A stretch of DNA of 5,805 bases, from positions 1 to 5,805 of the forward strand of contig CAMNHX010000118.1 of the NCBI GenBank assembly GCA_946539945.1, written 5' to 3'. The position numbers were made by a program, and so were the translations under genes. Numbering within the stretch: position 1 is the stretch's first letter; every line of letters starts with the position of its first letter. Shown here in pieces: positions 1 to 5,140 of the stretch. This DNA comes from an uncultured Desulfobulbus sp. (lineage in GTDB: Bacteria; Desulfobacterota; Desulfobulbia; Desulfobulbales; Desulfobulbaceae). Below the pieces are notes generated by a model. That model was not told the origin of the DNA. It did not search any database and saw nothing but the letters and a program-made list of their open reading frames with translations.

Positions 1-479
1 AAGTAGAGCGTTTTGGCCCAGTCTTCAGGCGTGCTCTTGCGGTCGAAAAAGCCGCTCAAGGGACGCTCGTCTGCCGGGATGTCCCGCAGTTGCTCAATGG
101 TTTTGCCCAGTCCCAGGTCTTCGGTCAACAAGGTACACAGCGCGGCGTGAACAGACTCGATTTGCGCATCGCCGATGTTCAGCTTGAGTGCGCAACCCTT
201 GACCAGCGGATGGGTGAGAGTCGGGCTTTTCTTGAAATCGACCGCGCCGTTTTGCGCGGCGTTTTCCTTGTCGTATTTCGGCAGGGCGGCCCGTGTCAGA
301 CCAGCGGCGATCATGTCGGCTTGTTGATAGATGTCCTTGTCGGGCACGGTCATGTCCAGGAGCCGGGCCAAGTCGGCGGCCCGGCCTTCGTGGCCCCGGA
401 TGTCCAGCATCTTGTCCGGCGGATCGTGCAGCCACAGCGAGACCTTGTTCTGCCAGTAGTTGTCTGTGGGTTGAGTCAT
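1..479 (-). CDS. cmr2: Cmr2/Cas10, type III-B effector large subunit, N-terminal part (cut by left edge)
   Basis: This is the first 159 codons of the Cas10-family large subunit of the Cmr complex; the gene continues beyond the left edge. The protein opens MTQPTDNYWQNKVSLWLHDP, and the W-L-H-D-P-P-D-K stretch (H18, D19) is the signature found near the N terminus of Cmr2, where H and D belong to the permuted HD nuclease domain. In this family the HD domain can cut single-stranded DNA and the later Palm (GGDD) domain makes cyclic oligoadenylate on target RNA binding; the Palm domain is not in the window. The ATG overlaps the cmr1 stop as ATGA, and GGAGGAG lies 4 nt upstream, so the start is well supported and translation is probably coupled to cmr1. 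A degenerate, inactive HD domain cannot be excluded from this fragment. Confidence 0.9.
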   Translation of the reverse strand, partial: MTQPTDNYWQNKVSLWLHDPPDKMLDIRGHEGRAADLARLLDMTVPDKDIYQQADMIAAGLTRAALPKYDKENAAQNGAVDFKKSPTLTHPLVKGCALKLNIGDAQIESVHAALCTLLTEDLGLGKTIEQLRDIPADERPLSGFFDRKSTPEDWAKTLY

Positions 480-1606
480 TGCGCTCCTCCGCAGCGGTGA
501 AAGGTGGTGTTGGCGTCAAGCCGTTTGTGGATGTCCTGCCAGACGGAAAGTTCCGTGCCCAAGGCCCGCTCGTTCCAAGTTTGCGGCAGCTTGTGGGGCA
601 GGTGCAGAATACGGGCCACCAGTTGGTTCGCCGTGTTGCGCTTGACCATCAGCCGGAGTTGGGAGGGCATACGCCCCGCGCCGCCGTCCCATTCTCGCAG
701 ATTGTGGTGGGTGATCGGGTAGCCCAAAATATGGCGTTTGCCCATGCCCTGCGGTGGGATGTCAGTTTTTGTCCGAATGTTCAGGTAGGTTTCCGCCAGT
801 GCCTGCATGGCCGGTTTCCAGCCTTGAAACGGTTCGCTTTCCCAACACAGAAGCCCCTTGCCGTCTTTGCCCGGAGTGGTCGGATACTGTTTGCCCTGGC
901 TGAATATTCGGGCGATGTCGTCAGCAGCAAAGGCGGTCGCACTCTTAACCCGCCTGACCACTCCCCCTGATCTCGTCTCTTGGGCGACTTTGTCCGCAGA
1001 AAAAGCGACCGCTTTCTGTCTCAAGAAGCCCTCGCCAGAGAGAGCCAGTGAACCGTATCCGTTGCGGCAGCGAGAGCCGATTGTTCCGAAGGCGTCGATG
1101 TAGGCCAGAATGTCCCGTAGCGTGGCTTCGTGAGTCTTGGGCAGGGTAAAGGTCAGCGATGCCTTGCTTCCCGGAGCGATATACCTTCGGCTTTGGGTCC
1201 GTGTCCGGCTTGTCCTGTTGAACGTAATCGGTCCATAGCCCAGATACAGAGCGCTGGATACCGGCGTGCGTCCGCCGTTCACGTTGGGATGCCGCAAATC
1301 TCCGAAAGAGAATTCTTCTTCCAAGGTGTTGAATCCATCTTCTGGAATCAAGGTCAACCTCACCTGGCTGGCGCTCGCCTGACTGTCGTCCAGCACCGAG
1401 CCAAACAGATCGCCTTCCTGTTTCAGCATTTCCTGATGCGTCGCGCAGCTGCTGCCCTTCGTCACCCGCCACCATTGGCGGAGCAGGTTCTTGAAGGGCG
1501 CGGCCCGCAGTTCGGCGTTTTGATTCGCGCCACCCAGAAAGGTCGGGGTGAGGAATTCGACGGTGAGCCGCAACTGGGCCATGTTGTGAAATCTGGTAAT
1601 GATCAC
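476..1606 (-). CDS. cmr1: Cmr1, type III-B RAMP protein
   Basis: Cmr1 is the RAMP (Cas7-like) subunit at the 3' end of the crRNA in Cmr complexes, where it takes part in target RNA capture. The 376-residue protein shows the expected N-terminal block: T-P-T-F-L-G-G-A at about residues 20-27, then E-L-R at 32-34 and N-L-L-R-Q-W-W-R at 40-47. A glycine-rich RAMP loop, F-G-T-I-G-S-R-C-R-N-G-Y-G-S-L, occupies residues 173-187. The length is within the usual range for the family. The start is GTG (complement of 1604-1606), chosen because GGAGGTG lies 5 nt upstream; an internal ATG at codon 9 (1582) has no comparable site. A 105-nt gap separates it from the CARF gene upstream, and it overlaps cmr2 by 4 nt downstream. 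It is the only cas gene here not packed against its upstream neighbour. Confidence 0.93.
   Translation of the reverse strand: MIITRFHNMAQLRLTVEFLTPTFLGGANQNAELRAAPFKNLLRQWWRVTKGSSCATHQEMLKQEGDLFGSVLDDSQASASQVRLTLIPEDGFNTLEEEFSFGDLRHPNVNGGRTPVSSALYLGYGPITFNRTSRTRTQSRRYIAPGSKASLTFTLPKTHEATLRDILAYIDAFGTIGSRCRNGYGSLALSGEGFLRQKAVAFSADKVAQETRSGGVVRRVKSATAFAADDIARIFSQGKQYPTTPGKDGKGLLCWESEPFQGWKPAMQALAETYLNIRTKTDIPPQGMGKRHILGYPITHHNLREWDGGAGRMPSQLRLMVKRNTANQLVARILHLPHKLPQTWNERALGTELSVWQDIHKRLDANTTFHRCGGAQ
484..490 (-). promoter_or_regulatory. Ribosome binding site of cmr2
   Basis: GGAGGAG on the minus strand lies inside the end of cmr1, 4 nt before the cmr2 ATG at 479. With the ATGA overlap it fixes the cmr2 start and suggests translational coupling. 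Confidence 0.7.
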
Positions 1607-1611
1607 GTGTT

Positions 1612-1618
1612 CACCTCC
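1612..1618 (-). promoter_or_regulatory. Ribosome binding site supporting the GTG start of cmr1
   Basis: GGAGGTG on the minus strand, a near-consensus Shine-Dalgarno sequence, sits 5 nt before the GTG at 1606. It favours that start over the in-frame ATG eight codons further in. Confidence 0.7.
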
Positions 1619-1711
1619 GGCTTGGGTTAATCTTGATGATTCTGGTTCTGATTGTATCTGCCTTCCCCACCAAACTCCAGTCCGGCAACCTTGCCGCCGC
1701 CCGGTTTGTGG

Positions 1712-2830
1712 TCAATCTTCCAGCTTCAAACGGTCAGTCTCAATCCAGAGACCGAAGCGGGTATCAGGACGCCTCCCCCGCTTCTGCACTGCCAATGCCT
1801 CACCCAAAGAGCCAAAACTCTCTCGCAGGAGGCGGTTGAGGTGGGACTTGTAGCTGGAAAAGGCATCCTTGTCCAAATTCGCAGGGCCGCCTGTCTGCGA
1901 ACTGCCCACGTTGCCACCGCAACGGGCATACAGCGCAGCCAGTCTCTCCTGCTGATTCAGGATTTCCCCGGTCTCCAGAAACCAGGAGGGGCAGACCTCT
2001 CTGTCCGGCGGCAGCGGCTCACCGTTGCGCAGACGGATTTCCGCCAGCAAGGCCAGAAGCGCCAGCCAGGCAGGTTTCACGTCCACTTGCAAGGATCCAC
2101 AGGACACACTTTTTTCAGTCAGGGAAATACGAAAAACCCGCTCCTCCTCGCGCACAAGCTGGGCCATGAGCGCTCCCGGCTTCTCTGGCCCGGAGAGTAC
2201 CTGGTCTGGCAGGTGCTTGCGCAGAGACAGAAAGGGCAGGGAGACAAGCTGCACTTTGGCCTGGCTGGTGTCCATCCAGAAACAGCGCCCCTGTCGGTCG
2301 CGCAGTTCAAGGCGGCGCGACGTTCTGGGTGGGAACCAGAAGTCCGGGCAGTTTTCAAACTCCTGTGAGACCAGCACGTGATAGATGCGATCCTGCGCTC
2401 TGCCGTAGATCTGGGCGGCAAAGGACAGGCAGGAGGTCATGGTCTTGCGCCCGCCAGCCACCAGAAAATAGACCGCTGTATCCGGGTCTGCCGTCAGTTC
2501 GTGCGCCAGACGCAGGCAGAGCGAAAGCAGGGCCTCGTTGTCATCCTGATCCACAATGTCGGACAGCTCCTTGCCCTGCCTGTTCTGCGGAATGTGAATC
2601 TGCTCGCGGGAACAGGCAATGCTTTCCGGGTTCAAACCGTATTCCGCGCAGAAGCGGAACAAGTGTCCCTTGCCGCTGTCCAAAAGCCCGGCCTGCAAGA
2701 GGTCTTTGCCTTGGCGCGTGGTGATGATGTGGATGGCGCTCACGTCGCGGCCCTCGCTGTGCAGGCAGTACAGGGCTTCGGTGATGATCTGCGGACTCAT
2801 GCCGGAAACAGCCAAAAGGATGCGTCGCAT
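1712..2830 (-). CDS. CARF-domain CRISPR accessory protein, NE0113 family (putative ring nuclease)
   Basis: The 372-residue protein starts M-R-R-I-L-L-A-V-S-G-M-S-P-Q-I-I-T-E-A-L. This G-x-S-P-Q-x-x-T-E loop (residues 10-18) is characteristic of the NE0113/TIGR02584 CRISPR-associated family, whose members are often labelled ring nuclease or Csm6-like. A second Rossmann-type motif, V-A-G-G-R-K-T-M, lies at residues 124-131, where CARF domains contact cyclic oligoadenylate. I see no HEPN R-x(4-6)-H motif in the C-terminal half, so it does not look like a Csm6/Csx1 RNase. Residues about 249-370 instead read like a winged helix: a leucine-rich helix near 253-267, a helix near 326-337 and a basic turn K-R-G-R-R near 350-354. 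By inference it senses and may degrade cyclic oligoadenylate, or couples it to transcription. Its ATG directly follows the cas6 TGA with no gap, and GAGGTG lies 6 nt upstream inside cas6, so the two genes are co-translated. Confidence 0.88.
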   Translation of the reverse strand: MRRILLAVSGMSPQIITEALYCLHSEGRDVSAIHIITTRQGKDLLQAGLLDSGKGHLFRFCAEYGLNPESIACSREQIHIPQNRQGKELSDIVDQDDNEALLSLCLRLAHELTADPDTAVYFLVAGGRKTMTSCLSFAAQIYGRAQDRIYHVLVSQEFENCPDFWFPPRTSRRLELRDRQGRCFWMDTSQAKVQLVSLPFLSLRKHLPDQVLSGPEKPGALMAQLVREEERVFRISLTEKSVSCGSLQVDVKPAWLALLALLAEIRLRNGEPLPPDREVCPSWFLETGEILNQQERLAALYARCGGNVGSSQTGGPANLDKDAFSSYKSHLNRLLRESFGSLGEALAVQKRGRRPDTRFGLWIETDRLKLED

Positions 2831-3763
2831 TCAGTTCACCTCAAGCAGGTGGATTTTCCCTAGCCCAAAGACAGTCTGCTTGCCCAGGTTGACTGCCTCG
2901 GCGTAGCGCAGCAGCGGCAGAAAGGGCGTCAGTTCACCGCGAAAGCGCAGTTTGCCCACCATGCCGCCCAGGAGCATTTCCCGCCTTTGCCGGTTGGAGT
3001 AGCGGCGGTGTTCCTGCCAGCGGAGTTCGGCCTGCACGGTTTCCACCTTGTCCGCCAGAACCAGCAGCCCCCGATAGTCCAGTTCTGGTTTGCCCTCGCC
3101 GTAGTGTTCTTCCAAAGCCGAGACCCGACGCAAGGCAGCCCGGATGAGGGCTGTGAAGTTCAGGCTGTTTTGCAGGCTGTTCTGATCCTTCAGGCGCAGG
3201 GGCGTTTGCAGCTCAAGCCCCAGTTCGGCAAGCGTCCTGCCAGGCGGTTCCACCCGCAGCCACGGCAGTTCTGGCGGCTGCTGCAAGGTTCTGTCCGTTT
3301 CAGTGTAGAGCGGGCGTTCCTCGCCGCACAGGCGAAGCTCTGCCAGCACAAAGCGTCCCGCTCCTTCTCGTGCCTCACGTCCCAGCCCGGTTCGTCCCAT
3401 CTCTTCCACAGCATACAAGATATGCGGCAAGAAGCGTGCTGCAGGCCCCAACAGGGTGAGGCCAAAGCGGAACTCTTCGCCGCTTTGCCAATCCTGTTGG
3501 CTGCTTGCTGGCGGGTTGAGAATGTAGGGATGGGGACGGGCGGACAGTCGGGAGTTTGCCAGCTTTTCTGTGGCAAAGATGAGGTTGTAGGCGCAGCTTT
3601 TTGCCAGCAGGCAGGAGGCGCAGTCCTGACGGCGGAGTGCGCAGGTCACACTTTTCAAGGCATGACCAAAAGCGCCGCGCAGGCTTGAGCCTTTGAAGGC
3701 AGGCAGCCGGGCGGGTGAGGAAAAACGGCAGTTCAGTTCAAGAGGAAGAAAGGAGGTTGCCAT
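2831..3763 (-). CDS. cas6: Cas6 pre-crRNA processing endoribonuclease
   Basis: Cas6 is the RAMP-fold endoribonuclease that cuts the array transcript within each repeat; no divalent metal is needed in the family. The 310-residue protein shows L-P-A-F-K-G-S-S-L-R-G-A-F-G-H near residues 20-34, the pattern of Cas6 proteins with a RAMP N-terminal domain. It is followed by a cysteine cluster C41-x6-C48-x2-C51-x5-C57 that could bind metal and is common in this Cas6 group. The C terminus has the diagnostic glycine-rich loop G-K-Q-T-V-F-G-L-G at 294-302. H34 is a possible catalytic residue, but this is not established. The ATG at 3763 was chosen because the family similarity begins there and GGTGGAG lies 3 nt upstream. 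The frame stays open 49 codons further upstream to 3910, but that extension runs through hairpins and a likely promoter. The stop is immediately followed by the CARF gene start. Confidence 0.93.
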   Translation of the reverse strand: MATSFLPLELNCRFSSPARLPAFKGSSLRGAFGHALKSVTCALRRQDCASCLLAKSCAYNLIFATEKLANSRLSARPHPYILNPPASSQQDWQSGEEFRFGLTLLGPAARFLPHILYAVEEMGRTGLGREAREGAGRFVLAELRLCGEERPLYTETDRTLQQPPELPWLRVEPPGRTLAELGLELQTPLRLKDQNSLQNSLNFTALIRAALRRVSALEEHYGEGKPELDYRGLLVLADKVETVQAELRWQEHRRYSNRQRREMLLGGMVGKLRFRGELTPFLPLLRYAEAVNLGKQTVFGLGKIHLLEVN

Positions 3764-3786
3764 GATCTCCACCAGAAAGGAAGGGA

Positions 3787-3828
3787 GGCGGACAGGTGAA
3801 TGTGGTCCGCCGCTTGGAAAGCACCTGT
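3787..3828 (-). promoter_or_regulatory. Two mutually exclusive hairpins in the presumed cas6 leader
   Basis: GGCGGAC (3787-3793) pairs perfectly with GTCCGCC (3805-3811) across an 11-nt loop. ACAGGTG (3792-3798) pairs perfectly with CACCTGT (3822-3828). The two 7-bp stems share bases 3792-3793 and the second encloses one arm of the first, so they cannot form together. Both lie just upstream of the cas6 ribosome binding site. No U-run follows either one, so they are not classical terminators. A regulatory role is inference. Confidence 0.35.
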
Positions 3829-3835
3829 GTGGAGA

Positions 3836-3865
3836 AGTGTACAGGCAAAAGGAGGCACAAGTCCA
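3836..3865 (-). promoter_or_regulatory. Candidate promoter for the cas6-led operon
   Basis: On the minus strand a TGGACT -35-like hexamer (3860-3865) is separated by 18 nt from a TACACT -10-like hexamer (3836-3841) preceded by TG. Each matches the sigma-70 consensus at four of six positions. It would start transcription near 3829, giving a leader of about 65 nt that carries the paired hairpins. The match is modest. Confidence 0.3.
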
Positions 3866-3884
3866 GCTCGGCAAGCTTGCCAGG

Positions 3885-3933
3885 AAAAAAACAGCCCCAA
3901 AGCCCTGCAAACGACATGATATGCCGTTTGCAG
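3885..3933 (-). terminator. Strong hairpin with downstream T-run, possible terminator
   Basis: CTGCAAACG (3905-3913) and CGTTTGCAG (3925-3933) form a perfect 9-bp stem. The 11-nt loop can extend the stem through a G-U pair and three more pairs. Read on the minus strand, seven T residues (3885-3891) follow after a 13-nt spacer, so it is an imperfect terminator. The stem begins 4 nt from the isolated CRISPR repeat. It could end transcripts coming from the array or toxin-antitoxin side before the cas6 promoter. It could also be a protein-binding palindrome or an insertion scar. Confidence 0.4.
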
Positions 3934-3937
3934 TCCG

Positions 3938-3969
3938 GTAATCCCTTACAAAGTCAGGTCAAGTAGAAC
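3938..3969. repeat. Isolated CRISPR repeat, 32 of 35 nt, separated from the main array
   Basis: These 32 bases, from GTAATCCCTTAC to AAGTAGAAC, are identical to positions 4-35 of the array repeat and in the same orientation. The first three bases (GTC in the array) are replaced by CCG, or equivalently a CG has been inserted after GTC at 3933-3935. No second repeat follows within a spacer length on either side; the next copy is at 5141, 1171 bp away. It looks like the terminal or orphaned repeat of a once continuous array. If the array is transcribed on the minus strand, the damaged end is the 3' end, where terminal repeats typically decay. Confidence 0.95.
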
Positions 3970-4179
3970 GCCTCGACGCCGAGGCAGAGGGGGACGCCGC
4001 CCTACAAGGCCAAGAACCAACGCAGAATTGACGAGTTGAATGCCCAAGCAGAGCAAAGACTCAAAGAACACAGGATGCGGGAAAATTCGCAGACCATCCT
4101 GTGCTGGATAGACGGGAGCGGGAAGAAAATCTACTCGAACAGCGTACCACCCGGAAAGGGCGTGAAGCCATGCCCGTGA
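3967..4179 (+). pseudogene. Short open fragment, probable remnant of a C-terminal coding region
   Basis: An uninterrupted 70-codon frame runs from a TAG inside the isolated repeat to a TGA at 4177, without a credible start codon or ribosome site. It reads like protein: a charged helical stretch, Q-R-R-I-D-E-L-N-A-Q-A-E-Q-R-L-K (18-33), then C-W-I-D-G-S-G-K-K-I-Y-S-N-S-V-P-P (46-62), then an end K-P-C-P. The W-x-D-x-x-G-x-x-x-Y-S-x-x-x-P pattern recalls the DUF4124 domain of small envelope proteins, but that is recognition by eye only. The upstream part is missing exactly where the repeat begins. It converges with the antitoxin gene, whose stop lies 1 bp away. It may be chance open frame. Confidence 0.35.
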
Positions 4180-4180
4180 G

Positions 4181-4459
4181 TCAGGCTGGCTCAAGCTCCA
4201 AACGGACGCGCTGGCCCAAGCGAGCCGACATATTCACCAAGGCGTCCAGGGAAAACCGGTCAATCCGCCCACGAAGCAGGTCGTCTATGCACGGCTGCGT
4301 AACGCCGCAGTGTTCCGCCGCCTCGGTCTGCGTCCAGCCGTTTTCCCGAATAATACGCGCAAGTTCCATCATCAGGCAGGAGCGCACCTCCATGTTGGCC
4401 GCCTGTTCAGGCGTGTCTTCAAGCGCTTGCCAGACATTCGCAAAACTTTCAAGTTCCAT
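4181..4459 (-). CDS. HigA-like antitoxin, XRE-family helix-turn-helix protein
   Basis: The 92-residue protein carries a Cro/C1-type helix-turn-helix at about residues 42-63 (W-T-Q-T-E-A-A-E-H-C-G-V-T-Q-P-C-I-D-D-L), with the hydrophobic continuation F-S-L-D-A-L-V-N-M-S-A-R-L-G of the XRE/HTH_37 antitoxin group. Such proteins neutralise the partner RelE-fold toxin and repress their own operon. Its start overlaps the end of the toxin gene by 11 bp, and GGGAG lies 7 nt upstream inside that gene, indicating coupled translation. The toxin-first order is the HigBA arrangement. It lies between the isolated CRISPR repeat and the main array and is not a known part of Cmr systems. Confidence 0.87.
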   Translation of the reverse strand: MELESFANVWQALEDTPEQAANMEVRSCLMMELARIIRENGWTQTEAAEHCGVTQPCIDDLLRGRIDRFSLDALVNMSARLGQRVRLELEPA

Positions 4460-4784
4460 TGTTCAACTCCCGAATCAATTCCTTGTACCGAGAACGCGCC
4501 ACCTCAATATCATGGTGGGGCGTCTTTTGTTGCTTCTTCTGGAAAGCGTGCAGCACATACACTGCACCCGCAATGCGAGCCGTGTACAGCACCCGAAACG
4601 CACCCGAATCATCCCGAACCCGGATCTCTTCAACACCCGGCCCGACACTTGGCATCAGCTTGAAGTCATCCGGCTGTTCGCCAGCTTGAACCAAGCGCAA
4701 CTGATACCCCACAACCCGACGAACTGGAGGCGGAAAAGCGCGGATGTTCTTCAGGGCATCCTTGAAAAAGTAGATGGGTTTCAT
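4449..4784 (-). CDS. HigB-like toxin, RelE/ParE superfamily (Gp49-like)
   Basis: The 111-residue protein is a small basic RelE-fold toxin, by family an mRNA interferase acting at the ribosome. The diagnostic region is V-E-E-I-R-V-R-D-D-S-G-A-F-R-V-L-Y (51-67), then V-Y-V-L-H-A-F-Q-K-K-Q-Q-K-T-P (75-89) and an acidic/basic helix D-I-E-V-A-R-S-R-Y (92-100). This is the phage Gp49/HigB pattern, and the length is normal. The ATG at 4784 has an AAAGG-type site upstream. The terminal inverted repeat of a MITE-like element begins only 10 bp upstream, so the promoter is inside that element or was displaced by it. It overlaps the antitoxin gene by 11 bp. Nothing suggests truncation. Confidence 0.88.
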   Translation of the reverse strand: MKPIYFFKDALKNIRAFPPPVRRVVGYQLRLVQAGEQPDDFKLMPSVGPGVEEIRVRDDSGAFRVLYTARIAGAVYVLHAFQKKQQKTPHHDIEVARSRYKELIRELNNGT

Positions 4785-4794
4785 GAAACCTTTA

Positions 4795-4983
4795 GAGCGT
4801 TTCCGTTTTCATTTTTTAGACTTTTACCGTGCTTCGCACTGAAAAGTCATGCTGAGCGAAGCGAAGCATCTCCTGCCGCTTTCTCGGTATTCTCCATGAC
4901 TGCTTTCACCGTGCTGGCGCACTGGAAAGCCTTCAGCGCTTCGCGCTTCAGAATGACAATAAAAAGACAAAGCGGAACCGCTC
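4795..4983. mobile_element. MITE-like element with 15-bp imperfect terminal inverted repeats flanked by TA
   Basis: The left end GAGCGTTTCCGTTTT (4795-4809) and the inverted right end GAGCGGTTCCGCTTT (complement of 4969-4983) match at 13 of 15 positions. TA dinucleotides flank both ends (4793-4794 and 4984-4985), as expected for IS630/Tc1-mariner-type target duplication. The 189-bp interior has no convincing gene and is rich in hairpins, including GTGC-TTC-GCAC (4829-4839), 4902-4930 and AGCGC-TTC-GCGCT (4935-4947). It therefore fits a non-autonomous element. Type and mobility are inferred; no transposase is in the window. Confidence 0.6.
4846..4957. repeat. Nested inverted-repeat element of the GTCATnCTGAGCGAAGCGAAG type
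   Basis: Inside the MITE-like element, GTCATGCTGA (4846-4855) is inverted as TCAGAATGAC (4948-4957), with one mismatch in ten. It continues as GCGAAGCGAAGCATCTC. This resembles the short dispersed palindromic elements beginning GTCATTCTGAGCGAAGCGAAG found in many bacterial genomes. It may be an integral part of the surrounding element or a separate insertion. Confidence 0.5.
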
Positions 4984-4985
4984 TA

Positions 4986-5140
4986 TATCAGAATCAGGAT
5001 AATTTACCAAGTCCCGCCGTGGAAAGTGTGGGGGCTTTTCTTCCTATTACCACGGAAAAAAATACCACCATCTAACCACAAACAGCGTCACAAAAACGTT
5101 TCCAGCACAGCAGCTCCTCGGTCTTCCAACACCCTTTTCC
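4986..5140. other. Non-coding stretch between the MITE-like element and the CRISPR array
   Basis: I find no gene here. CCGTGG (5017-5022) is inverted as CCACGG (5050-5055), and a weaker GGAAAG/CTTTTC pairing lies between them, but neither is followed by a T-run on a suitable strand. There is no further repeat copy in the 40-80 nt left of the first array repeat, no strong promoter aimed at the array and no pronounced AT-rich tract. It is therefore a poor candidate for a CRISPR leader. Confidence 0.4.

Noticed and set aside
293..970. Open frame of 225 codons on the plus strand
   Set aside because: It is antisense to cmr1 and the start of cmr2, which are clearly recognisable on the minus strand.
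1607..1711. Possible promoter or terminator in the gap before cmr1
   Set aside because: A TACAAT hexamer is present on the minus strand but lacks a -35 partner at proper spacing. The CGGCAA/TTGCCG pair has a 2-nt loop and no T-run.
3870..3881. Perfect 12-bp palindrome GGCAAGCTTGCC
   Set aside because: It has no loop and no T-run on the relevant side, so it is not a terminator. It could be an operator, but a single such palindrome carries too little evidence.
3764..3910. N-terminal extension of cas6 to an ATG at 3910
   Set aside because: The extra 49 residues do not resemble Cas6, the extension crosses hairpins and a promoter candidate, and the ATG at 3763 has a ribosome binding site and begins the family similarity.
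5017..5055. CCGTGG...CCACGG inverted repeat as a terminator or leader element
   Set aside because: The stem is only 6 bp with a 27-nt loop, and the adjacent A-run is on the wrong side for termination towards the array.
4101..5075. Open frame of 324 codons on the plus strand
   Set aside because: It runs antisense through both toxin-antitoxin genes and the inverted-repeat element and has no recognisable protein pattern or ribosome site. It is a shadow frame.
5076..5140. An additional degenerate repeat just left of the array
   Set aside because: No stretch within one spacer length of 5141 aligns with the repeat.
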